Assembly (NCBI RefSeq): GCF_019063845.1 | Contig: NZ_CP077683.1 | Location: 2,666,001-2,730,000 of the forward strand | DNA from: Geomonas subterranea | GTDB lineage: Bacteria > Desulfobacterota > Desulfuromonadia > Geobacterales > Geobacteraceae | DNA: 64,000 bases | Reading direction: 5' to 3' | In this document: positions 56,601-64,000 of the stretch, piece by piece | Numbering within the stretch: the stretch's first letter is position 1 | Layout of the letters: each line of letters starts with the position of its first letter | Translations under genes and position numbers: made by a program | Notes under the pieces: generated by a model | The model's input: only the letters and a program-made list of their open reading frames with translations | Database searches by the model: none | Told to the model about the DNA's origin: nothing

Positions 56601-56742
56601 CGACGTCTACCTTGCCGCTGACGGTCACCTCCGTTCCCTTCTCGGTGCGCTTGGTGCTGGACCCTCCTCCGCTGCAACCTGCAAGAGGCAACAGCACGCA
56701 TACTAAGAGTGCTACGAGGTACCTTAGGTTTCTGCCGATCAT
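53611..56742 (-). CDS. OmcA/MtrC-family decaheme c-type cytochrome lipoprotein (module 2)
   Basis: A 1043-residue lipoprotein with lipobox LAGC and a GGGSS linker. The first 350 residues are a beta-rich region with no hemes. Ten heme sites follow: CNECH, CLMCH, CRQCH, CGACH, CVGCH, CANCH, CALCH, CRACH, CRACH and CITCH, split five and five by a beta domain (GLTNFYYEVASATV) that matches the module 1 cytochrome. The family sits on the cell surface and reduces metals or other acceptors. AGGAGGAG lies before the ATG. It closes the module 2 run. Confidence 0.93.
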   Translation of the reverse strand: MIGRNLRYLVALLVCVLLPLAGCSGGGSSTKRTEKGTEVTVSGKVDVAKAAAKSVFLSSTSAGALNNVFVYNALDGAQLGTAAIGTDGSFSNLTFNLPATKTILVFKAVVAQGTFRTVVPIDLSNPPAAGAVTGSNPISIVISQDSTNRTILESQLLGLTGILGDANQTLASVSKTYTDAASLWVNNGGQALAYSTNGLALSGKFSSAALLPAQDANTLGAEDLDNTTLDGSISSVSIPGSKPIVSFTVINKDTGKGIRGLKAFNLVIAQLQPGTSGSPDQWLSYMVTATSRPTTDTGYTVIDNGDGSYTVIFGKDIKAGTGGMVTYNANLTHRLMVGVRSTPSIAQLNDGSTLSNFYNEKYFVATFVPATPDVAPTVVKDMITTAACNECHGKIGVTTPHGGRGDARYCLMCHTSQRAIGRTNVASTSGAFPAITTDASGAITSASTYIADGEVAGEFVTMIHKIHMGNKLTKTNYNYAGVLFNEVILPKDVRNCRQCHKGDNADQLALAPQANNWKTKPSRKACGACHDGVNFATGAGHAAGAQASDANCVGCHADADLLHQTEIATPNNPNTPAGLTNFYYEVASATVDAVTNNLSIKFRIQKNTGSLTAAKTNVVFDGNSTNPLVGYTGGPSFLLAYFKDTANQPASLYSGDYNNLGVKAAQPKSVSIASLVGGTTGTLGTPDSSGYYTVTVNSASAFPVGATMRAVGLQGYFTQAAGTGGIAANTARHALSSVKTVTGDTVRRVVIDSAKCANCHEWFEGHGGNRVIGKDTVGEAICALCHVPNLSTSGRGAQQSLIQFIVANPVGTSLAAVTNFLTGSAFTGTISQESKDAMTELVAALGNDPTQYPEASNNFKDMVHGIHAGNNSLVVGIPLAFVRDRGTSGDFDFNFEEVTFPGVLKDCRACHKDTLTSSGAVDASKATYTRIGDKVQPSTWQTTTGVALTLQTAAGVGNNVTQVDADRKSLPNLQDKVNSPFTATCRACHSRPNALAHFATMGGQVNVNRSAVNPAGEACITCHGTTGPNAIWNAHRFSVVGDD

Positions 56743-56849
56743 AGTCTCCTCCTGTTTTTAGTGTCCTGCGTCGCTCTACATCGTGGCCATCTGTAAGCTG
56801 TAAGTAAGTAAAGTCCTCCTTTAGATCGTGATGTCGCTCCGTTTATGAA

Positions 56850-58361
56850 CTAGGGATTCACCTGCCCGCTGACCGTCACGCCCAGGGACGGACGGTTCGC
56901 AGTTACCGAAAGTGCCGTGCTTGCCGCCGAGCGGTTGCCTGCGGCGTCGAAGGCTTTCACCGTGTAGGAATAGGTGGTGGCCGAGGTGACCGAGGCATCG
57001 GTGAAGCTTGTCGCTGTGGCCGTGCCGACCTTGACGCCGTCACGGAACACGTCGTAGCCAGTGACGCCCACGTTGTCGGTCGAGGCGCCCCAACTGAGGG
57101 CGACCGAGCTGGTGGTGCCAGTGATAGCCGTGGTCACCGCTGCGAGGCCGGTGGGCGAGGTAGGGGGCGTCAGGTCCAGCTGCGCCAGCAGGTCGCCGGA
57201 GAGTTGCCCGCTCACGGTGACGCTTAGCGAGGCCTGGTTCGGCTTCACCGACAGCGGGGCGCTGGCGGACGAGAAGTTCCCTGCCGCGTCGAAGGCCACC
57301 ACCGTGTAGACGTAGGTGACGTTGGAGGTGACCGGCGAATCGATAAAGGTGGTGGTGGTCGTGGTGCCGATCTTGGCGCCGTCGCGGTACACCTCGTAGC
57401 CGGCCACGGCGTTGTTGTCGCTGGCCGCGGTCCAGGTCAGGATGACGGTGCTGGTGGTGGAGTCGATGGCAGCGGTGGTTGCCGACAGCCCGGTTACCGC
57501 CGACGGGGCCGTGATATCGGTGAAATTCGGCTCGAGCGGCGGGTTGGTGACCTGGGCGATCATGCTGACCACTGCCGCGGCGATCGCTCCCGGGTGGTCT
57601 GCGGCGACCTGGGTGGCCGCGCTGGTGAAGACGCCCACGAAGGTCTGGTACGCGGGGAGGGCCGGGTTGACGTCGGCGATGGCCTGGTTGATCACGGTCA
57701 TCGCTGCCGTGGTGTCGGTGACGGTGCCGCCGGCCTTGGAATCGACGATCATCTGGTCGATGACCATAAGGGCGGCCAGGTAGGCCGTACTCTGGGCCGG
57801 CGGTGCCAGGATGTCGGTGACGTTGAACAGTGCCCCCACCTGCGCGTTGGCCGCGACGATCGCGCTCTGCAACACTGCGGTGGTGACGGTCGTGACTGCG
57901 GCCTTCTGCTCCAGGATGAGGGGGAGCTTCTGGAAGGCGGCCTCGGTGAGCGGAGTCACCGCGACAGGGACGTCAGGGTTGAAGTTGTCCACCACCGCGC
58001 TAAAGGAATCTGTCGCCGTGAAGGGGACCGCTAGCCCGGTGCTCTCGCTCAGGTAGGTGGCGCCGGCCCGGCCGGTAACGGTGACCACCACCGGCCCGGT
58101 GACCGAGGCAGGAATCCTGACCGCATAGCTGCCGTCATTACCGGTGGCGCCAGTGCCGAGCAAGGCACCACGGCTGCCGTTCAGCTGCAGCCGGTTCACC
58201 GAGACCAGGGCGCCGACGATGGGGCCCTTCATGGCGACACCGGAGATTATCCTCGTGCCACCACCGCCGCCACCGCCGCCGCCACCGCAGCCGATGAGGA
58301 GCAACGGCAGGCAGAGAAGCAGTAACGCCGCCACAACCTGTTTTTTCCAGGGAATGCACAT
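56850..58361 (-). CDS. Fibronectin type III lipoprotein
   Basis: A 503-residue lipoprotein. The lipobox LLIGC is followed by ten glycines. Residues of about 38-280 include a carboxypeptidase-regulatory-like strand domain (ISGVAMKGPIVGALVSV) and a helical part. Two FN3 domains follow at about 285-385 and 397-490 (VAGYEVYRDGAKIGTT, VTGYDVFRDGVKVGTA). AAGGAG lies before the ATG. It sits between the hexaheme and decaheme genes, so it is likely a surface adhesion or scaffold part of module 2; module 1 has no counterpart. Confidence 0.85.
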   Translation of the reverse strand: MCIPWKKQVVAALLLLCLPLLLIGCGGGGGGGGGGTRIISGVAMKGPIVGALVSVNRLQLNGSRGALLGTGATGNDGSYAVRIPASVTGPVVVTVTGRAGATYLSESTGLAVPFTATDSFSAVVDNFNPDVPVAVTPLTEAAFQKLPLILEQKAAVTTVTTAVLQSAIVAANAQVGALFNVTDILAPPAQSTAYLAALMVIDQMIVDSKAGGTVTDTTAAMTVINQAIADVNPALPAYQTFVGVFTSAATQVAADHPGAIAAAVVSMIAQVTNPPLEPNFTDITAPSAVTGLSATTAAIDSTTSTVILTWTAASDNNAVAGYEVYRDGAKIGTTTTTTFIDSPVTSNVTYVYTVVAFDAAGNFSSASAPLSVKPNQASLSVTVSGQLSGDLLAQLDLTPPTSPTGLAAVTTAITGTTSSVALSWGASTDNVGVTGYDVFRDGVKVGTATATSFTDASVTSATTYSYTVKAFDAAGNRSAASTALSVTANRPSLGVTVSGQVNP

Positions 58362-58409
58362 ATTATTTTCTCCTTCTACTAGAATCAGGAAAATGATCGC
58401 GCCTTCTCG

Positions 58410-59078
58410 CTAGTTCTCCGCCGGGAGCGGGTTACCGCTGCCGTGGCAGCCGTTCTTGATGCAGGACGGGCCGCTGGCGAACGCGCCGGCCAGGGTTGTG
58501 CCATGACAGACCGCGTTGCGGCAGGTAGTGAAGCTTATGCGCGGCGCGGTCTCGAAGTAGTTGACGTGGCCCGCGATGTTGGCCGCGGTGCTGGCCCCTA
58601 CCCCGCCCCACTGGTGGATCTGCGGGGCCTCAGCCGTTCCATCCATGTGGCAGGTGGTGCAGGCAGGGCCGGAGCCGGTCACCCCGGTGAGTGCGGGGCC
58701 GTGACATTCAGCTACCTTGCATGAAGCGTTGCCGTTGGTCTCCACGTAGCCGGCATGGAGGGCATAGGCAAGCCCCCCCCACAGTACCGGGTGCACCGAG
58801 GTGGCGCTGCCGGCGTGGCACCCCGTGCCGCTTACCGGATCCTTCATGCAGGAGACCTTGGCGATCCCCCCCTTCAGGTTGTCGCCATGGCACTCAACGC
58901 AGCCGTTGATGTCTTCCTCGGCGGCCACGCTGTGACCCGCCGGGAGCCAGTTAGCCGGATGCTTGCCGGCCGCGGGGTCGAAGCTCGCCTGCGGGTTCGC
59001 GTCCCCGCAACCCGACAGGGCCAGCGCCAGCGCACCAAGAACGGCGAAAGACAGAACTTTCGTTGTTATTTGTGGCAT
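58410..59078 (-). CDS. Hexaheme c-type cytochrome lipoprotein with atypical heme motifs (module 2)
   Basis: The ATG at 59078 overlaps the pentaheme gene by 13 bp, exactly as in module 1. The 222-residue product has lipobox LSGC and ASFDPAAGKHPANWLPAGHSV. Heme sites are CVECH, CMKDPVSGTGCH (CX9CH), CKVAECH, CTTCH, CRNAVCH and CIKNGCH, so three are CX4CH and one is CX9CH. It is shorter than its paralogue at 48505 but keeps the same order of ideas: two sites, a VHPxxW segment, then later atypical sites. Confidence 0.82.
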   Translation of the reverse strand: MPQITTKVLSFAVLGALALALSGCGDANPQASFDPAAGKHPANWLPAGHSVAAEEDINGCVECHGDNLKGGIAKVSCMKDPVSGTGCHAGSATSVHPVLWGGLAYALHAGYVETNGNASCKVAECHGPALTGVTGSGPACTTCHMDGTAEAPQIHQWGGVGASTAANIAGHVNYFETAPRISFTTCRNAVCHGTTLAGAFASGPSCIKNGCHGSGNPLPAEN

Positions 59079-59503
59079 GTCAGGCACCTCTCGTTGTTGG
59101 TACGTCCGTGGCACTTGGCGCACGACGCAGGATTGATCTTGCCGTCGATCCTGTGCTGGCTCATGTAATCACCCCGGTGCGGCAGGTTCCTTTCCACCGC
59201 CTCGGAGAACTTCACGTTCGGCTTCAGCTCTTCTTTGTGCGCATGGCAGTCGGAGCAGAAGGATTCGGCGTGGCAGGAAGCACAAGCCCTTCTGGCGTTG
59301 CTGGCAAAGACGCTGTGTTTTTTGAAGAAGTCCACGGCCTGGTGGTTCATGGCCGCATAGGCATCGGTGTGGCACTCGGTACAGTTGGGCGTACCGGTCA
59401 CCGCCTCAGGGTGGATCAGCGCACCGCTCTTGGTGTTGGCGCAGGCAACGAGAAGGAGCGCCATGAGCGGAACCATCAACAGAATCAGTATTTTACTTTT
59501 CAC
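59066..59503 (-). CDS. Pentaheme c-type cytochrome lipoprotein (module 2)
   Basis: I chose GTG at 59503, giving MKSKILILLMVPLMALLLVA, with GGGGGG 6 bases upstream; a GTG seven codons earlier lies deeper in the porin gene. Lipobox LVAC. Five heme sites: CTECH, CASCH, CSDCH, CAKCH and CLTCH. The NLPHRGDYMSQHRIDGKINP segment matches module 1. The start overlaps the porin 3' end by 11 bp. Confidence 0.88.
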   Translation of the reverse strand: MKSKILILLMVPLMALLLVACANTKSGALIHPEAVTGTPNCTECHTDAYAAMNHQAVDFFKKHSVFASNARRACASCHAESFCSDCHAHKEELKPNVKFSEAVERNLPHRGDYMSQHRIDGKINPASCAKCHGRTNNERCLTCHK

Positions 59504-60824
59504 TCTTGCCCCCCTTTTCGCCACACTTCATATCGAAAGCGTAGGCAACTTTCACGAGCGCTCTCCACTCCCTGTCGAAATCCGGGCTCTGCGAGTACTC
59601 GATGTCCCCACCTACCTTGAGCTTTTCGGTGACCTCGTAACCCGCGATGCCGGTGAGTGCGTAGCTGCTCTTCATGCCGTCGATGGGGCGATCGAAGAGG
59701 ACGTTGTAGAAGTCGACGCCGAACTCGGCGTGGCCCGTCTTCTTCAGGGCATAGAGCCGGTAGTCGTAATAGCGGGTGCGGTCGCTGGAACCATCCATCC
59801 GGTGCCCGGAGGCCCCAAGCGAAAGGGCGTCGGCGGTGGTGTACGCGACCTTCCCTCCCACGTAGTCCGCGGAGCCGAGGATCTCGTAGCCGTAGTTTTT
59901 GTACTCGGCCGCGAGGGTCAGGTTCTTCACCGGGGTCCAGGCTGCGCTGGCGCCGGCCGCGGTCACCTTTTCCCTGGGGTCAAGCAGCCCGCCGTTGTTT
60001 TGGAGGGCAAAGGCCGTGGTGGTCACGTTGTAGAAGTAATCCTGGTAGTTGATCCTCGAGAAGTCCGCGCTGAGGGTCACCGCGTCGATGGGGGCGACGG
60101 AGAGGGTGTAGGCATGCTCCATCCAGCCGTCGGTGATCGAGTTGTAGGAGGAACGACCGGTGAGATCGACCTGCTTCACCGGATGCACCCAGAGGTCGAT
60201 CCCCTCTTCCTCGCGGTCGCGCGCGATGTCGCTCTCGTTTCTGAGGGCGCTCACGCCGACCGCGTAGAGGCCGGGCTTGCCCTGGGCCACCCGCCCGCCG
60301 TAGATGAAGTCCCCCCCCTTGTAGTTGGGGGTCGTCACCACCGGCGAACCGACGAAGGCCGCCGCCGTTATGCCGGCCGCGAAGTCGCTGCGCGCATAGA
60401 GGCCGTCCACACGCTCGGTGGCGACACCCTCGGTGATGAACTGGCGCCCGGCGTTAACCACCAGGTTGTTCTTCGACGCCTGGTAGCTCAGGTAACCGTA
60501 CTGCAGGTCGCCGTCGGTGTAGTGATCGGTCGACTTGTCGACGAGGTCGACGCGTCCCCAGGCGCCCAGGTGCAGCGAGGTGGCGCTACCGTCCTTCTCC
60601 GCCGCGGTTACCGAGAAGCGCAGGTACTCGTAAAGCGGGTAGAGGTCATCCTTGTTGATCGACCTGGTCATGCGCAGGTAAGTGTTGGAGCTCCCGGTGA
60701 TGGTGTAGTCCGCAGCCATAACCGGCTGGGCCAGCATCACCGACGACGCGGCCAGCATCACCCACGCAATCTTCGGCAGACTGCGTTGTTCGCGTCCTGA
60801 TCTTTTCTCTTGGTGGCTTATCAA
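59493..60824 (-). CDS. Outer-membrane porin of the electron conduit (module 2)
   Basis: A 443-residue protein with a signal peptide ending about AQPVMAA and then beta strands to the end. It shares long segments with the module 1 porin (PLYEYLRFSV, AWGRVDLVDKS, YGYLSY, REEEGIDLWVHP, SSYNS, GWMEHAYT). The start is TTG at 60824 with AAGGAGGGG upstream. As in module 1, the TTG is embedded in ATG-TCT-TGA. It heads the module 2 operon. It probably houses a cytochrome in the outer membrane, by analogy with known porin-cytochrome conduits. Confidence 0.8.
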   Translation of the reverse strand: MISHQEKRSGREQRSLPKIAWVMLAASSVMLAQPVMAADYTITGSSNTYLRMTRSINKDDLYPLYEYLRFSVTAAEKDGSATSLHLGAWGRVDLVDKSTDHYTDGDLQYGYLSYQASKNNLVVNAGRQFITEGVATERVDGLYARSDFAAGITAAAFVGSPVVTTPNYKGGDFIYGGRVAQGKPGLYAVGVSALRNESDIARDREEEGIDLWVHPVKQVDLTGRSSYNSITDGWMEHAYTLSVAPIDAVTLSADFSRINYQDYFYNVTTTAFALQNNGGLLDPREKVTAAGASAAWTPVKNLTLAAEYKNYGYEILGSADYVGGKVAYTTADALSLGASGHRMDGSSDRTRYYDYRLYALKKTGHAEFGVDFYNVLFDRPIDGMKSSYALTGIAGYEVTEKLKVGGDIEYSQSPDFDREWRALVKVAYAFDMKCGEKGGKSEK

Positions 60825-61325
60825 GACATCCCCTCCTTTTCCGTAGTATGAATCGTTCTTCTCGAAATCCGCTGCTACGTCGGGCGTACGTCAGGCGCCG
60901 GCTCGGCACGTAAAGTCGCCTCGCGGGCATAAACCATATTTATTAGCTTTTACTACTTTGCTGTACGGAAACTACCTGGGAATACTCTTGGACGTGCTGG
61001 CACACCTACCACCACTATCTATTAAAAAAACCTAACTCAATAGAGATACGCTTGGATGTGCTTGACTGATGGGACTATTGGTAAACGTACAACAGTTTTT
61101 TTTTAGTGCAAGCTTTCAAAATCGTTTTTTGTTTCAGGCAAAAGCAAATTAAATATTTAAAGCGTCTCACGGTTGAGAAAATCACAATCACTTAATAGAT
61201 TCAAATTTTACCCGATACAGTTATGACCTTCCGCAGTTGCTGCCGAAGCGCCGCCTCGTCCAGTGCCTGCAACAGGATTCAAATGTCGGCAGCGGGGGGC
61301 GGCTACAGCAGTCCGGCAGGCAAAA
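60825..61325. promoter_or_regulatory. AT-rich leader region of module 2
   Basis: About 500 bp without a gene. The part at 60950-61210 is much richer in A and T than the rest of the window (runs of A at 61023 and T at 61095 and 61126), and it should hold the module 2 promoter on the minus strand. I found no GEMM riboswitch or clear operator here. Confidence 0.5.
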
Positions 61326-61352
61326 AAAAAGCCCCGACGAATCGGGGCTTTG
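61325..61352 (-). terminator. Terminator after the 61.4-kb lipoprotein gene
   Basis: AAAGCCCCGA and TCGGGGCTTT form a 10-bp stem with a 4-base loop, followed on the minus strand by a run of T. Confidence 0.88.
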
Positions 61353-61393
61353 TGCTTGTACTGGCTTCTCCTTTGCCGGCGGGGACGGAAGTG

Positions 61394-62014
61394 TCAGAAG
61401 TAGGAGACCACCTCGAACTCCTTGTTGGCCATCTTCTCAAAATCCTGGCTGGCAAAGGCAAACTCGTGGACCTCTCCGGCATCGACCGGATAGTCGAACT
61501 GCTGCAGGGGAAGCTTCAGCTCCTTGACCGTCTTGCCGGTCTTGTCCTGCACCGCATCATCTTTCTTGCTGTAGGTGACCGTAACCGTGTGCACCAGGTG
61601 CGGCGCCCCCCCGTTCGCCCCGGCGGTCTGGGTGATTCTCACCGTAGCGGTCGGAGTGACTAGCTTGCGCAGCTTGGCAGCGTAGAAATCGACGTCACCG
61701 GAAATCTTCAGCACGTGCTCGCAGGCGGCGCGCTGGGCATCGGTCATCTTGGTCTGCTTGATGTGGATCAACTTGTCACGGCTTGAGGCGACCTGCTCCG
61801 CCGTGAGGTTCGCGGCCTGGTACATCTTGACCTTGTCTCCCGCCTGCAGGGCGGTGAGGAAAGAGGTGGCGCGCGCCCGGGCGGCCCCTTGGTCCTTGGT
61901 CCCCTTCTGCTCGGCCTGGACCTTCCCGGCTGGCTGGTCGGTGGGCTTGCCGTTGCATGCCGCGATGGCCGCCGCGATGGCAGCGAAGATTATCAGCCTG
62001 ACTGCGTTTCTCAT
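61394..62014 (-). CDS. Hypothetical lipoprotein downstream of a decaheme cytochrome
   Basis: A 206-residue product. MRNAVRLIIFAAIAAAIAAC is a lipoprotein signal peptide, then a low-complexity linker (GKPTDQPAGKVQAEQKG) and a domain of mixed helices and strands (ARARATSFLTALQAGDKVKMY; DTVTV-type strands near ATVRITQTAG). It could be an NTF2-like/DUF4878-type domain, which often starts with such an A-x-x-F-L-x-A-L-x-x-G-D segment; this is tentative. GGAG lies 5 bases before the ATG. A terminator hairpin separates it from the upstream decaheme gene. Confidence 0.7.
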   Translation of the reverse strand: MRNAVRLIIFAAIAAAIAACNGKPTDQPAGKVQAEQKGTKDQGAARARATSFLTALQAGDKVKMYQAANLTAEQVASSRDKLIHIKQTKMTDAQRAACEHVLKISGDVDFYAAKLRKLVTPTATVRITQTAGANGGAPHLVHTVTVTYSKKDDAVQDKTGKTVKELKLPLQQFDYPVDAGEVHEFAFASQDFEKMANKEFEVVSYF

Positions 62015-62031
62015 AGCGTCTCCTTAAATGA

Positions 62032-62065
62032 AATAGCCCGGGGATGTCGCCACCCCCGGGTTATT
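62032..62065 (-). terminator. Hairpin between the third decaheme gene and the lipoprotein gene
   Basis: AATAGCCCGGGG pairs with CCCCGGGTTATT (one G-T pair) around a 10-base loop. On the minus strand TTTCATTT follows. It may allow partial read-through into the lipoprotein gene. Confidence 0.7.
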
Positions 62066-62134
62066 AGTTGCAAGTCTTTCTCCGGTGCCCTATCGGGGGG
62101 AAGGCGAACCTTCCCCCGTCTGGAATGCATCGGG

Positions 62135-64000
62135 TTACCACCAGCGGTGAACGGCCTTGATGGTCGGAACCGTGGTGTTCAGGGTGTTCTGAGCAGTGCC
62201 GTGGCAGACGAGGCAGGTCTCAGATTTCAGCAGCGCGGTGCTGCGTGCCTCGTAGATGGAGCCACCGTTGGCAACCATGTGCGCCTTTGCCTGTGCCGTG
62301 TCGTGGCAGGAGTAGCAGGCCGCGGATATCGGCGAGATGATCAGGGTGGTGCCGGCTGCATCGGTGTAGGTGCCGGCTGCGCCGCTGAAGCTGAAGCCGG
62401 AGCCCAGGGCCTGGCCCGCGAACGGAGCCAGCTGCGGCGCGAAGAAGGTGCCCGGGACGGTTTCGGTGCCGGTCACGATGGCCGGTACGGAGGCCGGCAC
62501 GTTGCCGGTGGCGACGGTGGTCGGCAGCAGGTTTGCTACCGCGGAGGAAGATGCGGAAGCGCTGAAGTCATAGGTACCTGCTACGTGGCACTGCTCGCAA
62601 TCCCTCAGGTAACCCGGGTAGCTGATCTCCCAGTACTTGTCGCCTGCGGAGACTTCCCAGGAGTACTTGTTGGTGCGCTTGGCGCCTGCGTGGATGGCGT
62701 GGATGGCGTCTTTCGCGTTGACGCCCCAACCGGAGTTGACGCGGTTCACGTTGTGGCAGAAGACGCAGGTCGGTGCATCGTTCCTCTGGCCGGAGTGGAA
62801 GGTCGGTGCGATGCCGAGGGCTACGTGGCAGGCGTTGCACTTCGCGTTGCTGACGATGGTGCGGCGTGCGCTGTAGTTGGTAGCGGTTTTCCAGACGTTC
62901 GGGGTTACAACCATCAGGCCGCCGACGTTGGTGCCGGCATTGTAGGCCCACTTGGTCTTAAGGGCCGCAGGAACGGTCAGGGTGCTCAGGTCGGTCTGGG
63001 TGAGCGGAGTGGCGGCCGAGCCGTAGGTGTAGCCAACGCCGCCGGTCAGCATCTTGGCGGTGTCAGGAACGATGACGTTCTTTATGGTGATGGTGTAGTA
63101 GCCGTTGGTGTCGATGGCCGACAGGGTGGCAGTGGTGCCCGGGATGGTGCCGTTCCAGACGTTCTTGATGTACGCGCTCGCGGTCGCGTTGAAGTCGGCC
63201 GGAGCGGTAACGCCGTCCTGCGGTACGGCGAAGGCGAAGTAGACGCTCGGAGAACCGGTGAAGCCGGTCATGAGCTCGGTTACGGAACCGGCTGCGTAGG
63301 TGTTGAATACCACCGGCTGGCCGTTCTTCAGGAAGCGGAAGGTGATGGACGGGTTCTTGTTGGTGTCGCGCTGTACGCTCTTCACATCCCAGGTTATAAC
63401 TGCCGCGCCCGGAACGGTCACGCCTGCTGCCGGGAGGTAGCCAGCGTAGGTGTGGGTGTTGGTGCCGCCAAGCTCAGGAGCGGCCGGGTCCGGATCCTGG
63501 ACCGGGAGATGCGCGGTGGCGATCTCTGCGGTGGAGGTGGTGCCGGCATGGCAGCCTGCGCAGGAAGAGTCGTTGGTCTGGCCGCCCATGTGGGAAGCGA
63601 AGTCGAAGGTGCTGTGGCAGGAGCCGCAGGCCTTCATGGTCGGTTTGGTCTTCCAGTTGTTGCCGTCTACGCCTTTGTGGCACATTGCGCAGTTGCGCAC
63701 GTCCTGCGGATAGGTGACTTCCGCGGTGGAAACGCCGAGGATGGTCTCAGCCGGGGAGAGTTCCTCGCCCATGTGGATCTTGTGGATGAACGGGGTGAAG
63801 TCGCCATTGGTGGACTGGTCGGTGCCGACGATGTTCTGCGGGGTGTGGCACATGACGCAGAGCTTGGTGTCCGGACGGGAAGCGAAGTGGCCGCCGGAGA
63901 AGCCGAGTTTGTCGTGGCACTGGTTGCAGGCGTCAGCGGTCACGATGTCGCGGGCATATGCCTGGGCACCGTTCACGGTGTACATTTCGCCGGTAGCCGG
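62135..64000 (-). CDS. Third OmcA/MtrC-family decaheme cytochrome, C-terminal part (runs off right edge)
   Basis: The frame is open to the right edge, so the signal peptide and N-terminal domain are outside the window. The visible 621 residues carry ten heme sites: CNQCH, CVMCH, CAMCH, CGSCH, CAGCH, CNACH, CVFCH, CEQCH, CYSCH and CLVCH, five before and five after a beta domain. This matches the other two decaheme proteins and the OmcA/MtrC plan. The gene ends at HRWW. A surface electron-transfer role is expected from the family. Confidence 0.92.
   Translation of the reverse strand, partial: PATGEMYTVNGAQAYARDIVTADACNQCHDKLGFSGGHFASRPDTKLCVMCHTPQNIVGTDQSTNGDFTPFIHKIHMGEELSPAETILGVSTAEVTYPQDVRNCAMCHKGVDGNNWKTKPTMKACGSCHSTFDFASHMGGQTNDSSCAGCHAGTTSTAEIATAHLPVQDPDPAAPELGGTNTHTYAGYLPAAGVTVPGAAVITWDVKSVQRDTNKNPSITFRFLKNGQPVVFNTYAAGSVTELMTGFTGSPSVYFAFAVPQDGVTAPADFNATASAYIKNVWNGTIPGTTATLSAIDTNGYYTITIKNVIVPDTAKMLTGGVGYTYGSAATPLTQTDLSTLTVPAALKTKWAYNAGTNVGGLMVVTPNVWKTATNYSARRTIVSNAKCNACHVALGIAPTFHSGQRNDAPTCVFCHNVNRVNSGWGVNAKDAIHAIHAGAKRTNKYSWEVSAGDKYWEISYPGYLRDCEQCHVAGTYDFSASASSSAVANLLPTTVATGNVPASVPAIVTGTETVPGTFFAPQLAPFAGQALGSGFSFSGAAGTYTDAAGTTLIISPISAACYSCHDTAQAKAHMVANGGSIYEARSTALLKSETCLVCHGTAQNTLNTTVPTIKAVHRWW

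Noticed and set aside
60825-61325. A second GEMM riboswitch upstream of module 2
   Set aside because: I looked for the AAACC, GNRA, GGACGNAAAGCC and GCCGGG elements on the minus strand and did not find them in order.
1-64000. tRNA or rRNA genes
   Set aside because: No cloverleaf-like GGTTCRANNCC arm or rRNA block was seen; a tRNAscan-SE run would settle this.

Overview
The window looks like chromosome of a Geobacter-type bacterium (Geobacteraceae, Desulfuromonadia). The reasons are GC-rich coding DNA, three OmcA/MtrC-type decaheme lipoprotein cytochromes with matching outer-membrane porins, a squalene-hopene cyclase/hpn hopanoid locus, a GEMM-I cyclic-dinucleotide riboswitch, and many short palindromic intergenic repeats. 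The genus is inferred from gene content, not from a database search.

Left part (1-16.5 kb, mostly minus strand): envelope and central metabolism. Reading right to left there is a redox/chemotaxis trio (heme-bearing porin, monoheme cytochrome, chemoreceptor), trpA, accD, a LysE-type exporter, folC, lptD (carrying an apparent 1-bp frameshift), rfbB, rfbD, a mannose-phosphate cupin, nhaA and the start of manC. A plus-strand multiheme lipoprotein cytochrome and queH follow at 14.6-17.0 kb.

Hopanoid region (17.2-28.9 kb): hpnI, a small methyltransferase and hpnN run leftward. Shc, hpnA, dxs and hpnH run rightward from a shared AT-rich divergent spacer. Together they supply isoprenoid precursor, cyclise squalene, extend the side chain, glycosylate it and export the lipid. 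The intergenic DNA here is unusually rich in palindromic and tandem repeats, and these have altered the ends of two genes.

Accessory island (about 29.0-36.0 kb): codon and base use are visibly less GC-rich. A VIT-type transporter and a methyltransferase lie between 24-bp direct repeats. A tight minus-strand five-gene cassette follows: small lipoprotein, small membrane protein, a membrane-anchored protein whose C-terminal half resembles a serpin, an M23 peptidase overlapping it, and a DUF4034/CsgG-like lipoprotein. This is the best candidate for an undescribed system.

Middle (36.4-43.4 kb): an alkyltransferase-like DNA repair protein, a sensor kinase with a cysteine-rich PAS region, an FMN reductase, an NlpC/P60 protein, and a riboswitch-controlled coiled-coil protein with related domains at both ends.

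Electron-transfer region (43.9-64.0 kb): two paralogous porin/5-heme/6-heme lipoprotein modules, each with a decaheme cytochrome, point in opposite directions around glpK/glpD. A third decaheme cytochrome runs off the right edge. The two modules share gene order, an identical 13-bp gene overlap and an odd ATG-TCT-TGA/TTG start arrangement. They probably form outer-membrane electron conduits comparable in layout to the Geobacter ext and omb-oma-omc systems.
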